From Trichomonas vaginalis G3 (taxonomy: Eukaryota; Parabasalia; Trichomonadida; Trichomonadidae), in contig NC_067205.1 of NCBI RefSeq assembly GCF_026262505.1, forward strand, positions 23,965,585-24,029,584: a stretch of 64,000 nucleotides of DNA. Reading direction: 5' to 3'. The stretch's first letter is position 1. Every line of letters begins with the position of its first letter. Shown here piece by piece: positions 1-10,885 of the stretch. The notes under the pieces are model-generated. The model made no database searches. It was given only the letters and a program-made list of their open reading frames with translations, and had not been told where the DNA came from. The position numbers were made by a program, and so were the translations under genes.

Positions 1-10
1 TGTTTGAAAG

Positions 11-1896
11 TCAGTTCGTTTTCGCGTTATCAATTAAGCAGTAAAAAGAATTATAATCTTTGCATTTTTCGAATGTTGTTTCTGTGATTTTCGCACCATG
101 TTCAGCAAGAATTTTAACAATTTCAAAGTGTCCTTCATAAGCATGATAATCAAGAATTGTTTTAAAACCATCTTTTCCACGTGCATTTGCATTACCGCCA
201 TTTTCTAAAATGAGTTCAAAAGCTTCAATATTAGTGTGAATTGAATTATCCATAACATTGTAAAAAATAAATTTTGGATCATCAAACTCCTCATCGTAAT
301 TTTCTTCTTTACTTTCTTGTCCATAATATCTATTCCAATTATATCTTTTGTTGAAATCATAAAAGTCATTTTTATCTTTGCAAGTTAACATTACGTATTT
401 ATCAAGAAGGAATTTCATTAATTCAATATGTGCGTGATAAAATGCATTCTTCATTAAATTAAATCCGTTCTTATCTTCTAATTTAACTTGATAATTTCTA
501 ATGATATAAAATATCAATTCTGACTTAAAACAAAGGTTTCCTCTATCAGCAAAAATTTCGTTAAACTTCTTTAGATGGAAACTTTGATCAAATACATATT
601 TCATTTCTTCAACACCACAATATACCATAATATCTTCTAACTGCGGATCATATATTTTCCGTTCTACGAAAAACTTCAACAAATCCATATTTGATAAAAT
701 TTTTGGAAATGCATAATCTAATAATTCAAAACGGGCATGTGAGCTTCTTTGCGTCATTTGATAAACCTTTTCATAAAGATCAAGATCAGAAACATCATAA
801 TAAACCAAATATGATAAAGGGTTTTGGAAATTACCATTAAAATAACATAATCCTAAATCAAATAAAATGTTGAAATAATCATATCTTTCGTTTTGTAAAC
901 AATCGGCAATAATTGATCTGTTTGCATCTGCTTTATCCAGTGATATATCATGTTCTACTTGTAATAAACCATCATTGTATTTAACCATGTATTCAAGAAT
1001 TGTTTTGAATTTTGATTCATAATAAACAAATATTAAATTATAATAATCTAAACAAAGATTGTTTTCTAAACAGAATAGAATGGATTTAATATTTGATAAC
1101 CTGACTCTATTAACCTTTTTTGTTGATAATTTTCAAGAAGCCATGTAATTAAATCTGAATTTCGTGATTTAAACGCATCTGATAAACAGCTATCATATTT
1201 AATGCCCTTTTGTTCAAATAATCGTATGATTTCAAGATTTCCTGATTTAATAGCATTACAATAAAAATCTATTAATTCAAATCTGGAAAATTTCGTTAAA
1301 TCGTCAAAATCGTTGTTAATAAGTAAATATTTGATAATGTTAATTGATGGTTTGTCAAATAACATTGGCAGAAACCTGTAATAATAAATTGGTTCGGATT
1401 TGTCAAAATGTTGCTGAAATTTTGATACATCATCACTAAGTATGATTTGTTTTGACTCGGATGGTGGTTTTCGTTCCCTCATTTCTGGTTTTGGATACTT
1501 TTCTGCAACTTTAGGGGGAAATTCAACATTTATTCCAGCACAAACTGCCATATCATAGAATTCTATACCTTTTGCTTTGATAGTTGGTTTAAAAATATTA
1601 TTGAGAGTTTGTATCATTTGAAAATGTAAATTATCTGTATACGTTTCAATTAATTCGCCATCAGTGAACAATTCGAGTAGGTATTTGAAATTGTCTTCCT
1701 GTGTTTCACCAGGACCATCTGTAATGAATTTTTGATAGAACTTGACTGTATCTTCAAAATTTTCTAAGTTTAGGTTAAAGTAATGTGTTTCTGCTTCATA
1801 CAAAAGTTGAAATGGTTCTGGAATAACAACATCATTGAAGTTTTTGATCTTTAAATCTTCATAAACAATTTGATCATCTTTTTCCATTCTGAACAT
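11..1896 (-). pseudogene. DUF3447/ankyrin-family host gene, frameshifted
   Basis: Two minus-strand frames (1066-1896 and 11-988) line up end to end with the N-terminal and middle parts of the 774-residue DUF3447 protein at 34246-36570. Shared marks are the N-terminal block ending in GPGETQ.DNFKYLLELF, the DVSKFQQ block, KPSINIIKYLL, and the LENN...YYN...ESKFK block. The frame changes near 1080-1100, so the copy looks like a pseudogene, or the assembly has a small indel there. The second frame stops at position 11, well short of the homologue's C-terminus. Members of this family are cytosolic ankyrin-type proteins of unknown partners. Start taken at 1887 or 1896 (two nearby Met). Family call is firm; function unknown. 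Confidence 0.75.
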
Positions 1897-2776
1897 TTGT
1901 TTTTTTGGAGGAATTTTCTATATAACTTTGATCAGTTACTAGTATTTATTACAAATATATATATATTTTATAATCAAACCAAAGATTTTTAAATAAGAAT
2001 TTCAATATCAAAATTCTTATTGTTAGTAAAGATTAAATACTCATTGTTTAATAAATTCCCTCATTTTTCCAGCAAAATTTTGTTATTCAATTAAAAAATA
2101 TTAATGAATATGCCTTTTTACATTAATTATCCTTAGAAGAGGCCCGTATGATTTTGTATGGTACATAACCCTAATTCTGAAGATATTCAGCTACTGAATT
2201 ATATTCATTTCTTTTTGCCCAAGTGAATGCGGTATCTCCACTTTTATCTTTAGCTTCTTTATCGGCCCCAACTGAGATAAGATATTGAACAACATCTATA
2301 TGGCCATCTATTGATGCCCAGATGAGTGGAGTATTTCCGTCATTATCCTTTCCTTCTTTATCGGCCCCAACTGAGATAAGATATTGAACAACATCTATAT
2401 GGCCATTTTGTGATGCCAAGATGAGTGGAGTTTTTCCGTCATTATCCTTTCCTTCTTTATTGGCCCCTGCAGAGATAAGGCATTTAACAATTTCAAGAAA
2501 GCCATAATATGATGCATTCATGAGTGGAGAGATTCCATCCTCGTTCTTAGCGTTTATATTAACTTCAACAGAGATTAGATATTTAGCACTTTCAAGATGG
2601 CCTCTCGCTGAAGCCATAGCGAGTGGAGTCGTCCCATAATAGTTTTTTGCTTCTTTATCGGCTCCTTCAGAGATGAGATATAGGGTGTCCAAAGGTGCGT
2701 TTAGCACAGCGCTCTATATGAGACTATTAAAGGAGATATATGCTGATTATAAATATATAATAAAAAATATGAATAT

Positions 2777-3903
2777 ATGTATATGATGAGTATGTTGTAT
2801 TTTGGCGCCATGCCGGGATATAAAATGAATTTTGAGACAAGAGGCGGTTTCGCGGGAAATTTTGGCGGGATTTTTTTCATTTTTTTAATGAATCATAAAG
2901 AAAACATCCTCGCTCTTGCCAAAAAATGCAAAGACTGTAAAAAAATCTACGAGACATTGGTAAAATGCTTCGGTATGGATGCTCCTAGCTATTCCACTGT
3001 AACGTATCATGTTAGGATGTATCACTTCATGAACAAAAAGGCGCCCATCATAAAAATTGACAAAAAATCGCCGGATCAAAGAAAAATCAAAGCAATTCTT
3101 CAAGCGCTAGATGAAGACCCAAGAGCATCACTCAGAAGGATAGAGGAGATGACAAAGATACCACGTACAACAGTCAGTTATTATCTGCACAATTATTTGA
3201 ACTACAAACTAGCGTATACACGTTGGGTTCCGCACAACCTTAATTCAGTTCAAAAAAAATCTAGAGTCCAATCTTCGAAAGAGCTCCTCTCTATATTGGG
3301 TGCGTATCAATCCAAGAAGTTTCGCTTTTTAGTAACAGGGGACGAGTCTTGGTTTCAAAATGCAACAGAAGCCAAAATCATGTGGATCCCGAAGGATGAA
3401 AATCCGCAAACATTCCCGAAGAAAAAAATTGACACACCAATGATTATGTTGTCGGTTTTTTGGGGCGTGAATGACATCATCGCAATTGATATTCTTCAAA
3501 AACCTAATACGATGAATTCTCAGTATCTAATTGACAATGTTCTTACTCAAATTATCAATTCTGATGGGTTTGAGAAATCCAAATAACAAAAACAAAAGTT
3601 TGCAATTCATTTTGATAATTCAAGAGTTCACAAAAGTCATAAGGTAATGAATTACTTGGTGGAAAACAATGTCAAAGTTGTTCCAAACCCAATTTATTCA
3701 CCTGATATTGCACCCTCTGACTTTTATTTATTCGGCACGCTAAAAAAAGAGAGCTGAAGGACGCGAATTCGCGAGTCCAGATGATCTTGAAAATTTTGTA
3801 AGAGAGCAATTTGAGCAATTTTCTCATGATGATTTAAAGCGTGTCTTTCGAGCCTGGATCGATCGCTGCGAACGCGTGATTGAATCCAATGGTGATTATA
3901 TTT
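2777..3903 (+). pseudogene. Mariner transposase, copy A, broken
   Basis: Near-identical to the intact transposase of copy C (60468-61595). The helix-turn-helix N-terminal region and the first catalytic block (GDESWF) are present. The main frame stops at 3584-3586, where copy C has a Gln codon (CAA to TAA). One extra A in the run near 3745-3751 shifts the frame just after the third catalytic block (SPDIAPSD). Both changes are absent from copy C, so the copy is dead but young. Confidence 0.9.
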
Positions 3904-3963
3904 AAATAAACTTTATATATATGTAACTTGTTTATTTCTATTCGCAGTATTCAGGTTTGTGCT

Positions 3964-4919
3964 TCTTATATACGAAAAAAAGAGATCTGACATTGTGTCA
4001 GATCTCAGTAAAAGTGACATTTACATGTCAAAAAAATAGAATGAGTTTAAGTAATTAAAATTGAGGGTGAGAGTAGTATTGTATGAAATAATATCTCTCA
4101 CCCTCCAATTCATCCTATGGCGCCGAAAAAATTTTGGTGAAATGCGACCACATTTCACCAAAATTTCTCGGCGCCATATAGAGAACTAGAGCCTGTGAGG
4201 TACTGATACTATCCATGTACCTCGCAGGCTCTAGTTCCAAGCCAAAATGGCTAAAAATTGCCCGCAATTGTTCACATTGCGGGCAATTTTTAGCCATTTT
4301 GGCTGGGAATTGGAGGGTGAGAGTAGTATTGTATGAAATAATATCTCTCACCCTCCAATTCATCCTATGGCGCCGAAAAAATTTTGGTGAAATGCGACCA
4401 CATTTCACCAAAATTTCTCGGCGCCATATAGAGAACTAGAGCCTGTGAGGTACTGATACTATCCATGTACCTCGCAGGCTCTAGTTCCAAGCCAAAATGG
4501 CTAAAAATTGCCCGCAATTGTTCACATTGCGGGCAATTTTTAGCCATTTTGGCTGGGAATTGGAGGGTGAGAGTAGTATTGTATGAAATAATATCTCTCA
4601 CCCTCCAATTCATCCTATGGCGCCGAAAAAATTTTGGTGAAATGCGACCACATTTCACCAAAATTTCTCGGCGCCATATAGAGAACTAGAGCCTGTGAGG
4701 TACTGATACTATCCATGTACCTCGCAGGCTCTAGTTCCAAGCCAAAATGGCTAAAAATTGCCCGCAATTGTTCACATTCCCATCTTTTGTTGGTAAGACG
4801 AAGAATATGAAATAAATTATGAAGAAGATAATGATGAATAAAATATCACTTTTTATATTTTTGACACGTAAAGTTGTCACTTTTCTGTCAAACTGTTTTT
4901 ATCGTTTTCGTATATAACA
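3964..4919. mobile_element. 956-bp inverted-repeat (MITE-like) element inside mariner copy A
   Basis: The right terminal repeat of mariner copy A is interrupted by a block whose ends are near-perfect inverted repeats: TCTTATATACGAAAA at the left and the complement of TGTTATATACGAAAA at the right (14 of 15 match). TGCT is duplicated on both sides (3960-3963, 4920-4923), giving a 4-bp target duplication. There is no plausible transposase; the open frames inside are products of the repeats. It also has an internal palindrome around AGATCTGACA near 3981-4005. Family not recognised. Confidence 0.8.
4058..4778. repeat. 250-bp tandem repeat, about 2.9 units, each a chain of four hairpins
   Basis: Exact 250-bp period: GAGTAGTATT recurs at 4071, 4321 and 4571. 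The last unit is cut at 4778. Each unit reads as four successive inverted repeats: an arm AGGGTGAGAG with its complement; a long arm beginning TGGCGCCGAAAAAATTTTGG with its complement; an arm ACTAGAGCCTG with its complement; and an arm CCAAAATGGCTAAAAATTGC with its complement. The units are almost identical, so amplification was recent. The 98- and 74-residue frames on the two strands simply mirror the palindromes. Confidence 0.9.
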
Positions 4920-6126
4920 TGCTAAACACACCTTTGGACACCCTATATTTAATAATTTCAAGATGACCATTAGCTGATGCATGATGGAGCATAGTATTTC
5001 CATTTTTATCCCTACCATTTATATTGTCGCTAAAAGAGCTAAGAAATTCAACAATATTAAGATATCCTCTAATTGCAGCATTTATAAATGGAGTATTTCC
5101 AAAATTATCTTTAGTATATTTATCCGCACCAGAAAAATATAGAAATTTAACAACTTCAAAATGACCATTAGTTACTGCACATAATAGTGGAGTATTTCCT
5201 GAAGAATCTTTAGCTTCTATATTAGCTTTGGCATTAATAAGGATTTTAACTACTTCAAGATGACCATTTAATGATGCCCAGTGGAGTGGGGTTTTCTTCT
5301 CTAAACCCCTTGGCTCTTTATAACAATTGCACTCAACAAGAGATTTAACAAGGTTTAGGTTTCCTTTTTCACATGCAACGAGAAGTAATTGGTTTTGATG
5401 ATCTTTCGTAATATGTTTTTTATATACTATTGAAAATGTTTTTTGATCACCATTGGATGAGCATTTTGTCAAAAATTCGTATATGCAGTCAAAATCATTA
5501 AAATATTCAATAACTTCATATTTGCCTTCTTCTGATGCCAAATCAGCTGCTATTTTTCCATCATTATTCTTAGCTTTTGGATCAGCTCCGGCATCGATAA
5601 GATATTTAACGATTTCAAGATGACATTCTTGTGAGGCCCACATGAGAGGAGTATCTCCATTATTATCCTTAGCTTCTTTGTCAGCACCAACAGAGATAAG
5701 GTATTTAACGACTTCAAGATAATTTTCATATACTGCAAAAAAGATTGGAGTATTTCCGTATTTATTCTTTTCGTTTATATTGCAGCCACTTTCAATGAGA
5801 GATTGCACAAATCTGAGATTACCTTTGGCACAAGCAACATGAAGTACATTTCCCTCGGAATTATTTTCCTTTTTCCATAGACCTTCTTCGCAAGCTTTTG
5901 AAATGATGTTTTGATTACCCTGTGCTGAATTTTCATCAAGGAAAGTGTAAACACTTTCAAAATCATCAGAATTCTTTAATTCTAAAATTTTTGATAAAAT
6001 CTCCTCACTGACTTCAGGGACTTTATTCTTTTTCGTTTTTCTTTGGAAGAGTCGCTTGAATATGCTCGTTTTTTCTTTGCCTTGTTTAGATTGCGATTCA
6101 TTTGGTTTAACTTCTTTCTGACTCAT

Positions 6127-6959
6127 TTAATTATTTTAATATCACAAATAATTGAATTCAATATAAAATTGTTAAGATAAAAGATATTATATAATAATAT
6201 TAATTTGATACAGTACATGCTAATTAATGAAAATGTGTCAAAATCAATATCATTCAATTTAAATGGTCGAATTTCTCAAAAAATAAAATGGTAACTTAAA
6301 TAATTTTGTGAGATATTCTCTTCATTTTTTACATAAATGACGACCTTACTTTATAATAAATCAAATAGGACTACTATTTCTCGATTCGAAATAATAAATT
6401 TTACATGTGCTATCTCTATGTGAATTATATAATAACTTTATATGTAGATACCAATTTAATATTTATTTTCTAAATTTTAGAGTTTTTCCGACATAATTTT
6501 TTTTAAAAAAATGAATTTTCAAATAGAAAAATCTAAAAAATAAACTTACAAGCAAAAACGATGGTTTACAATTCTTGTGAATTTGTATGCTTTGAATTTA
6601 CAAACACTTAACATAATATAGAAAAATGAAGTCTAAGCCGAGACTTCCAAATGTTAGTGGCCCAACTTTGAAACACAAAACGGTTTGATAATGGAATTTT
6701 TTTGAGAAATCTAAGAAAAAATTGTATAACTAAACTTTTTTCATATATATTTTGTCGGTTCTCAAATTATTTTGAATACAATGAGAAAGCATTCAATTTT
6801 GTAATCCATTCAAACAAGAATTCAAAAACAGTGTAATTTTTGAGACGAGGTGAAGCGGAGTCTAAAAATATATGCTGTTTTTTTTAAAAAAAATTGGACA
6901 AAAAGCCTAAAACTGTTAAGAATTCATATTTTACTCGTATATATGAAAATATCGATCTA
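6127..6959. other. Intergenic, AT-rich, no gene seen
   Basis: About 830 bases of very AT-rich sequence between the ankyrin gene start and the decayed tail of the DUF3447 gene that hosts Maverick element 1. I see no open frame with family features, no RNA gene and no clear repeat. It may contain unrecognisable remains of the lost 3' half of that DUF3447 gene. Confidence 0.5.
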
Positions 6960-7282
6960 ATTTTCTCTTATTTTATCAATAAGGATTTCCGTTAAATAAA
7001 AAGAAGATTCTTTCATTTAAAAAATACCTTATTTCTTTTGGAGATTTATGTCTAAATATATATAGGAATGCTTTTGGATTAAAAGAAATATAATTATCCA
7101 AGATGTATTTCATGTCTTCAAAGCTACAATATGTTAAAACTTCTTTTAACTGACCTGTAAATATTTTTCTTTCATAGAAAAATTTCAATATTTCCATTTT
7201 TGGAAAGATTTTTTTTTGTATGACTAATTTGAAAATTCAAACTTTGTAAAAACATTTCTTTCTGTAAAATCATATACCTTTT

Positions 7283-7290
<8 letters not shown>
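6960..7290 (-). pseudogene. 3' fragment of the DUF3447 gene that hosts element 1
   Basis: The minus strand encodes FYEKVYDFTERN, then MEILKFFYERKIF and YCSFEDMKYILDN. These match successive blocks of the DUF3447 protein at 34246-36570 (FYEKVYQ.., LEILTFFVEKK, GGIEEMNYAFS). The 5' part of the same gene lies at 30804-31901, beyond the 23.5-kb insertion. At least one stop and one frameshift lie around 7200-7230, and the frame ends at 6976, so the fragment is decayed as well as separated. Confidence 0.8.
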
Positions 7291-7315
<25 letters not shown>

Positions 7316-7355
7316 TAGTGGGGCTTCCAGGGGCTGCGCCCCTTCTAGCCCCTAA
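7291..7355. repeat. Left terminal inverted repeat of element 1, with nested hairpin
   Basis: A poly-A tract, then 18 bp that match the right end in inverse orientation. A two-tier hairpin follows: outer stem GGGGCT (7320-7325) with AGCCCC (7347-7352), inner stem AGGGGC (7329-7334) with GCCCCT (7338-7343). The GC content stands out sharply from the surrounding AT-rich DNA. Confidence 0.85.
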
Positions 7356-7652
7356 GAAATTTTGCCCAAGACCCAAGAGGAGGACCGAACCCCAGCCGAC
7401 CAGCCGTTGACTTTTTTGTAGAGCACTCAAAATAGTATAACTTTGTCCGGACAAGTAAGGGTCTATCGTCGCTACAGGAAAAGTTACGGGCGTTCCAAGG
7501 AAGTATACTTTGAGAAGCCTTTTCTCCCTTATAGAATGAGATAGGACGGTTATTTTACAAAACTGACAACACTTTGACCGAGTAGTTTTTTGTGCTGAAC
7601 AAAAAGTGTCATATAAACATCTGTCAAAAGCCGCTTTTTAACTTCACTTAAA

Positions 7653-9158
7653 ATGCCACGTAAGCTACGTAAGAATATACGTAAGAGGAAGGGAGCATTG
7701 AAACATCCAATAGTAAAACTGACACCACAACAACAATTGCAACAACAAATGCTGAATGACCCCACTATGTTGCAACAAATGTCAAGCAATCCTATGCTTT
7801 TAAACCGAGTCATTGGTGCACAGAGTGGAGGTTTAAGAGCGGCACTTTTAGCGAAAATGGCAGGCTATGGTGGAGCTGCAGACGGAACAGCTTATAACCC
7901 TCAAAGTCAAATGAATTTGAGTTCACTCAAAAATCAAATAACAGATGTCAAAAAGTCAAACATAGACATACAGAAGCAAATAAGTGAAAACGAAAAAAAA
8001 CTAGAATATGACAGACACACAAAGAAACTCAATGAGTTAAACGTAGAGAAAAAGAAGAAAGAAGAACAACTGAAAGAACTAAGTACAGAGGAATATGCGA
8101 AAAAAGTGTCAGAAAAAGCAGCAGAAGTAGCAAAAATGGAACAAGATGTTTTAAATTTGAAAAACCATACTACTCAATATAAAGTACTGAAAGATGAAGA
8201 GATAAAACAAAAAGCCCTGAAGACATATATGGATAGCAATGAGTATAAAAAAGAAGTTGAAGCAAATGTAAAGGCAGAAAAACTTTTACAGTTGCAAAAC
8301 CAAACCGTACAGTATGAAAACTTAGCACAAGAAAGTAAAAATAACGACGCGGCTATGCAAAAGGCAATGAAAAGCGCAGAATATATAAAAGCCAACAATG
8401 ACTGGTTAGATGCCCAAGCCAACGCTAAAGCAGCCCAACTTATAGGGTCAATAAGGACAAAAATACAAGCGGATGAAGACAGTTCAAATGAAGCTTTAAC
8501 GAATGCTGACTTTAAGAACGCCTTCGAAGCTCTTCATAGTAAGGTGAAACTAGTGAACGACTTCTCATCTGGAAAGAAACTGAAGTCTGAAGGTTTCGAC
8601 AAAGAGTTAAAAGAAGTAGCACAAAATATGACGAAAATAACAGATGCAGCAACGAGACAGGCAGTTCAAAGTGCCTATGACGCCGTTAGAGCAACTGTTG
8701 TGAAAAGTCAAGAAAAAGAGTTACAACAGACCAAAACAGACCTAGTAAATGCTTTCTTAAGAACGAAAAGTCAGGTAGGACATTACGCTGCAGATGGAAC
8801 ATATGTGCCAGCTGGTGGAACTTATATACCACCAAACCCTCCAAGAGAAGCACCTGCACCAGGACTACCTAGAACATTTACATCGTCACATGGACACAGA
8901 CACAGGCATGCACAACAACCAGCACAACAACCACCTCCACAACCAGCACAACAACCAACACAACAACCAGCACAGCAACCAACAGTTCAAAACCCTGCAC
9001 AACAACAACCACAAACAGAGCAAGGACATAAAAGAAGTAGAGAACAAGGAAACCAAGAATTCTTAAAATGCTTAAAGAAGAGTGTGGTTTCCCAGATACT
9101 GTTGACTTTAGTGACAGATATAAAGAAGCTATTAGAAAGTTCAAGATGGAAATACTGA
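7653..9158 (+). CDS. Coiled-coil protein with basic N-terminus and Gln/Pro-rich tail (element 1)
   Basis: 501-residue frame. Residues 1-15 are strongly basic (KLRKNIRKRKG), then Gln-rich, then a long charged helix region (about 95-370) rich in Lys and Glu with heptad-like spacing, then a proline-rich segment and an AQQP repeat tail (about 425-450). I recognise no enzyme motif. Position as first gene of the plus-strand virion block suggests a structural or DNA-binding core protein, but that is inference. Codon use is that of the other element genes. Confidence 0.6.
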   Translation: MPRKLRKNIRKRKGALKHPIVKLTPQQQLQQQMLNDPTMLQQMSSNPMLLNRVIGAQSGGLRAALLAKMAGYGGAADGTAYNPQSQMNLSSLKNQITDVKKSNIDIQKQISENEKKLEYDRHTKKLNELNVEKKKKEEQLKELSTEEYAKKVSEKAAEVAKMEQDVLNLKNHTTQYKVLKDEEIKQKALKTYMDSNEYKKEVEANVKAEKLLQLQNQTVQYENLAQESKNNDAAMQKAMKSAEYIKANNDWLDAQANAKAAQLIGSIRTKIQADEDSSNEALTNADFKNAFEALHSKVKLVNDFSSGKKLKSEGFDKELKEVAQNMTKITDAATRQAVQSAYDAVRATVVKSQEKELQQTKTDLVNAFLRTKSQVGHYAADGTYVPAGGTYIPPNPPREAPAPGLPRTFTSSHGHRHRHAQQPAQQPPPQPAQQPTQQPAQQPTVQNPAQQQPQTEQGHKRSREQGNQEFLKCLKKSVVSQILLTLVTDIKKLLESSRWKY

Positions 9159-9159
9159 C

Positions 9160-10853
9160 CCGAACCTATTTAGCTTTATGGCTCAGCACCAAAACGGATA
9201 TAATCTCAAACCTGGAAAATACAAGCTCGCTAAGGGATATGATTTAATAGCATATCATCCAAATGACATGGATGAATTTACTCCGAGATATTTTGATGTC
9301 AGAGCTAAATGACAATTCAACTTTCGTCATGAAACGCGTAAAAAATAGAGACGGAACGAAGAACAAAAGCTTATAATGCGGATGACGTAGATAGGGAAAT
9401 TGTGAAAACGGTCTCGGAATATATGAAATGCCAGCAGATGAGGTACAAGAAACTCCACAGGAAGAACTAGTTCAGATACAACCAGACATGGAAGAAATAG
9501 TTCAGCAACAACAGCTAGAAGAGCCCTGAAGGAAACGAACAAGTCACTCCTTTGGAAACTAACTTCACAGAACTAGATGAAGATTTGGAACAGCCGAAAA
9601 TCTTGACCCTCAACAAGAGTATGCGGAGAATATGGAATATTTCCAAGAGTCTAAAAAAAATTCGGCTGACATAGTAGAAGAATATCGAAAAATGTTTGCC
9701 GACATACAAAAGACTCCAGCACCAGATGAAAATATTCAGCATAGAATGGAAGTACTGAAAGAAAATGTACACAAATACAACAACCCTTTTTACTTACGAG
9801 CATTTAACGTTCAATCTTCGGATGAACTCGGTGAAAATAAAAGGTTAAATTTCAAGAAAAACATATAGAAATGAAACATTGTTTAAAGTTCATTCAGAAC
9901 CTAACCAAGATGGAAAACAAACCTACTTTTGTTTCTGCAGACGATGGAACTACAATGAGATGGGGTCATAAAGCTAATCCGGATAGGTGGTTCATAAACT
10001 TACAACCACAATTCCAAGAAGTTGTAGACGCATGGAAGTGAATGGTGAACCAGATATAGCTGGTATTTTAAGCGCGGCTTTAATGCCATTGAAAGATATG
10101 AAAGATGCAGATATTTTGGACCAGTATGAAATGAACATGGCTGATGGAAATATAACACCTGACGTTCTAGAACATTTATCTCAAAGAACTACACAGAACC
10201 ATAGAGATGGTATATTTGGTGAAGAGTTTAGAAAGAAAGTTAGGGAGGGAGAAGGAAGAGAACCTATTGTACATGACCTTGCAAACGAAAGTTTACAAAA
10301 TGTCATAAAAACTTACTTTGCAGGCGATGAATCGAGAAGGGATGAATATTTAAGAAAACTCAAATGGACAGTACCAAATGAAATGTTAGTATTGAAAAAC
10401 ATGTTCCTTGACAAAATAAAACCAACTACAGAAATAAACGACGCAAGACTGAAAGATTGGGTAAAAGCTTTCCCATTCACAAAAGATATAGTTGGTAACA
10501 TGGAAAGAAAACCAGAATGGCTACAAAAACATATATTTGGAAACGAGCTTATTCCATATGGACAAGCTCTGTTTGAAGAGCTTGAACCAGAAACTCAGGA
10601 AAGAGTCATGCAAACAATACGCAAAGACTCAAATACAGACTATGACAAACTCTTTCTAGGATATAGGTTACCTGAGATGGGCGACCAGAGCCAAAAGGCA
10701 AAAAGGACATGGGAAATTTGCAACATACTAGATGAACATAATGCAAAGATGCAACAACTTCAAGCAGAGGGCAATGAAGGAAAAAGAAGAGTTAAAAACT
10801 CAGTCAGGAAGAAAGTAAAGCTTGGTCGGAGTGGGTTCTATTATGACATATAA
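9160..10853 (+). pseudogene. Degenerate virion-block region of element 1
   Basis: Plus-strand coding remains between the coiled-coil gene and the capsid region. The longest frame (9987-10853) is charged, mostly helical in composition and ends in a basic Lys/Arg-rich tail (KRRVKNSVRKKVKLG). No family recognised. By position it probably belonged to the virion gene set. The region is broken. Confidence 0.45.
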
Positions 10854-10885
10854 ATCCAACTATTCTATATTTTTACTCATATGAA

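Larger units (their letters stand above)
2681..4945 (+). mobile_element. Tvmar1-like mariner, copy A (interrupted)
   Basis: Terminal inverted repeats start TAGGGTGTCCAAAGGTG at 2681 and end with its complement at 4945, flanked by a duplicated TA (2679-2680, 4946-4947). Without the 956-bp nested insert and its 4-bp duplication the copy is 1305 bp, against 1304 bp for copy C. It sits in an ankyrin-repeat gene. The transposase frame is broken and the right terminal repeat has been split, so this copy cannot be expected to move on its own. Confidence 0.95.
2171..6126 (-). pseudogene. Ankyrin-repeat protein gene split by mariner copy A
   Basis: The 5' part (4946-6126) begins with a basic, Lys-rich N-terminus (about residues 1-40) and runs through ankyrin repeats of the type GNTPL..A...GHLEVVKYLI..GAD. 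The 3' part (2171-2678) carries five more repeats and ends at a stop at 2171. The insertion duplicated a TA. Removing the insert and one TA leaves 1689 nt, exactly 563 codons, so the gene was open until the transposon landed and would have encoded about 562 residues. The junction falls inside a repeat (HLEIIKY on one side, LISEGADKEAK on the other). A weak Tv-type initiator (TCAATTA) lies upstream of the ATG. Product: intracellular ankyrin scaffold, partner unknown. The loss looks recent because no other break is seen. Confidence 0.85.

Noticed and set aside
4115-4689. 98- and 74-residue open frames in the 250-bp repeats
   Set aside because: They occur on both strands with mirrored content and arise from the palindromes; no start context or family.
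7284-7313. Poly-A run as a retrotransposon or processed-pseudogene tail
   Set aside because: The same tract appears inverted as poly-T at 30776-30803 beside matching sequence, so it is part of a terminal inverted repeat.
7224-7454. 76-residue frame crossing the left end of element 1
   Set aside because: It joins decayed host coding sequence with the poly-A tract and terminal hairpin; not a gene.
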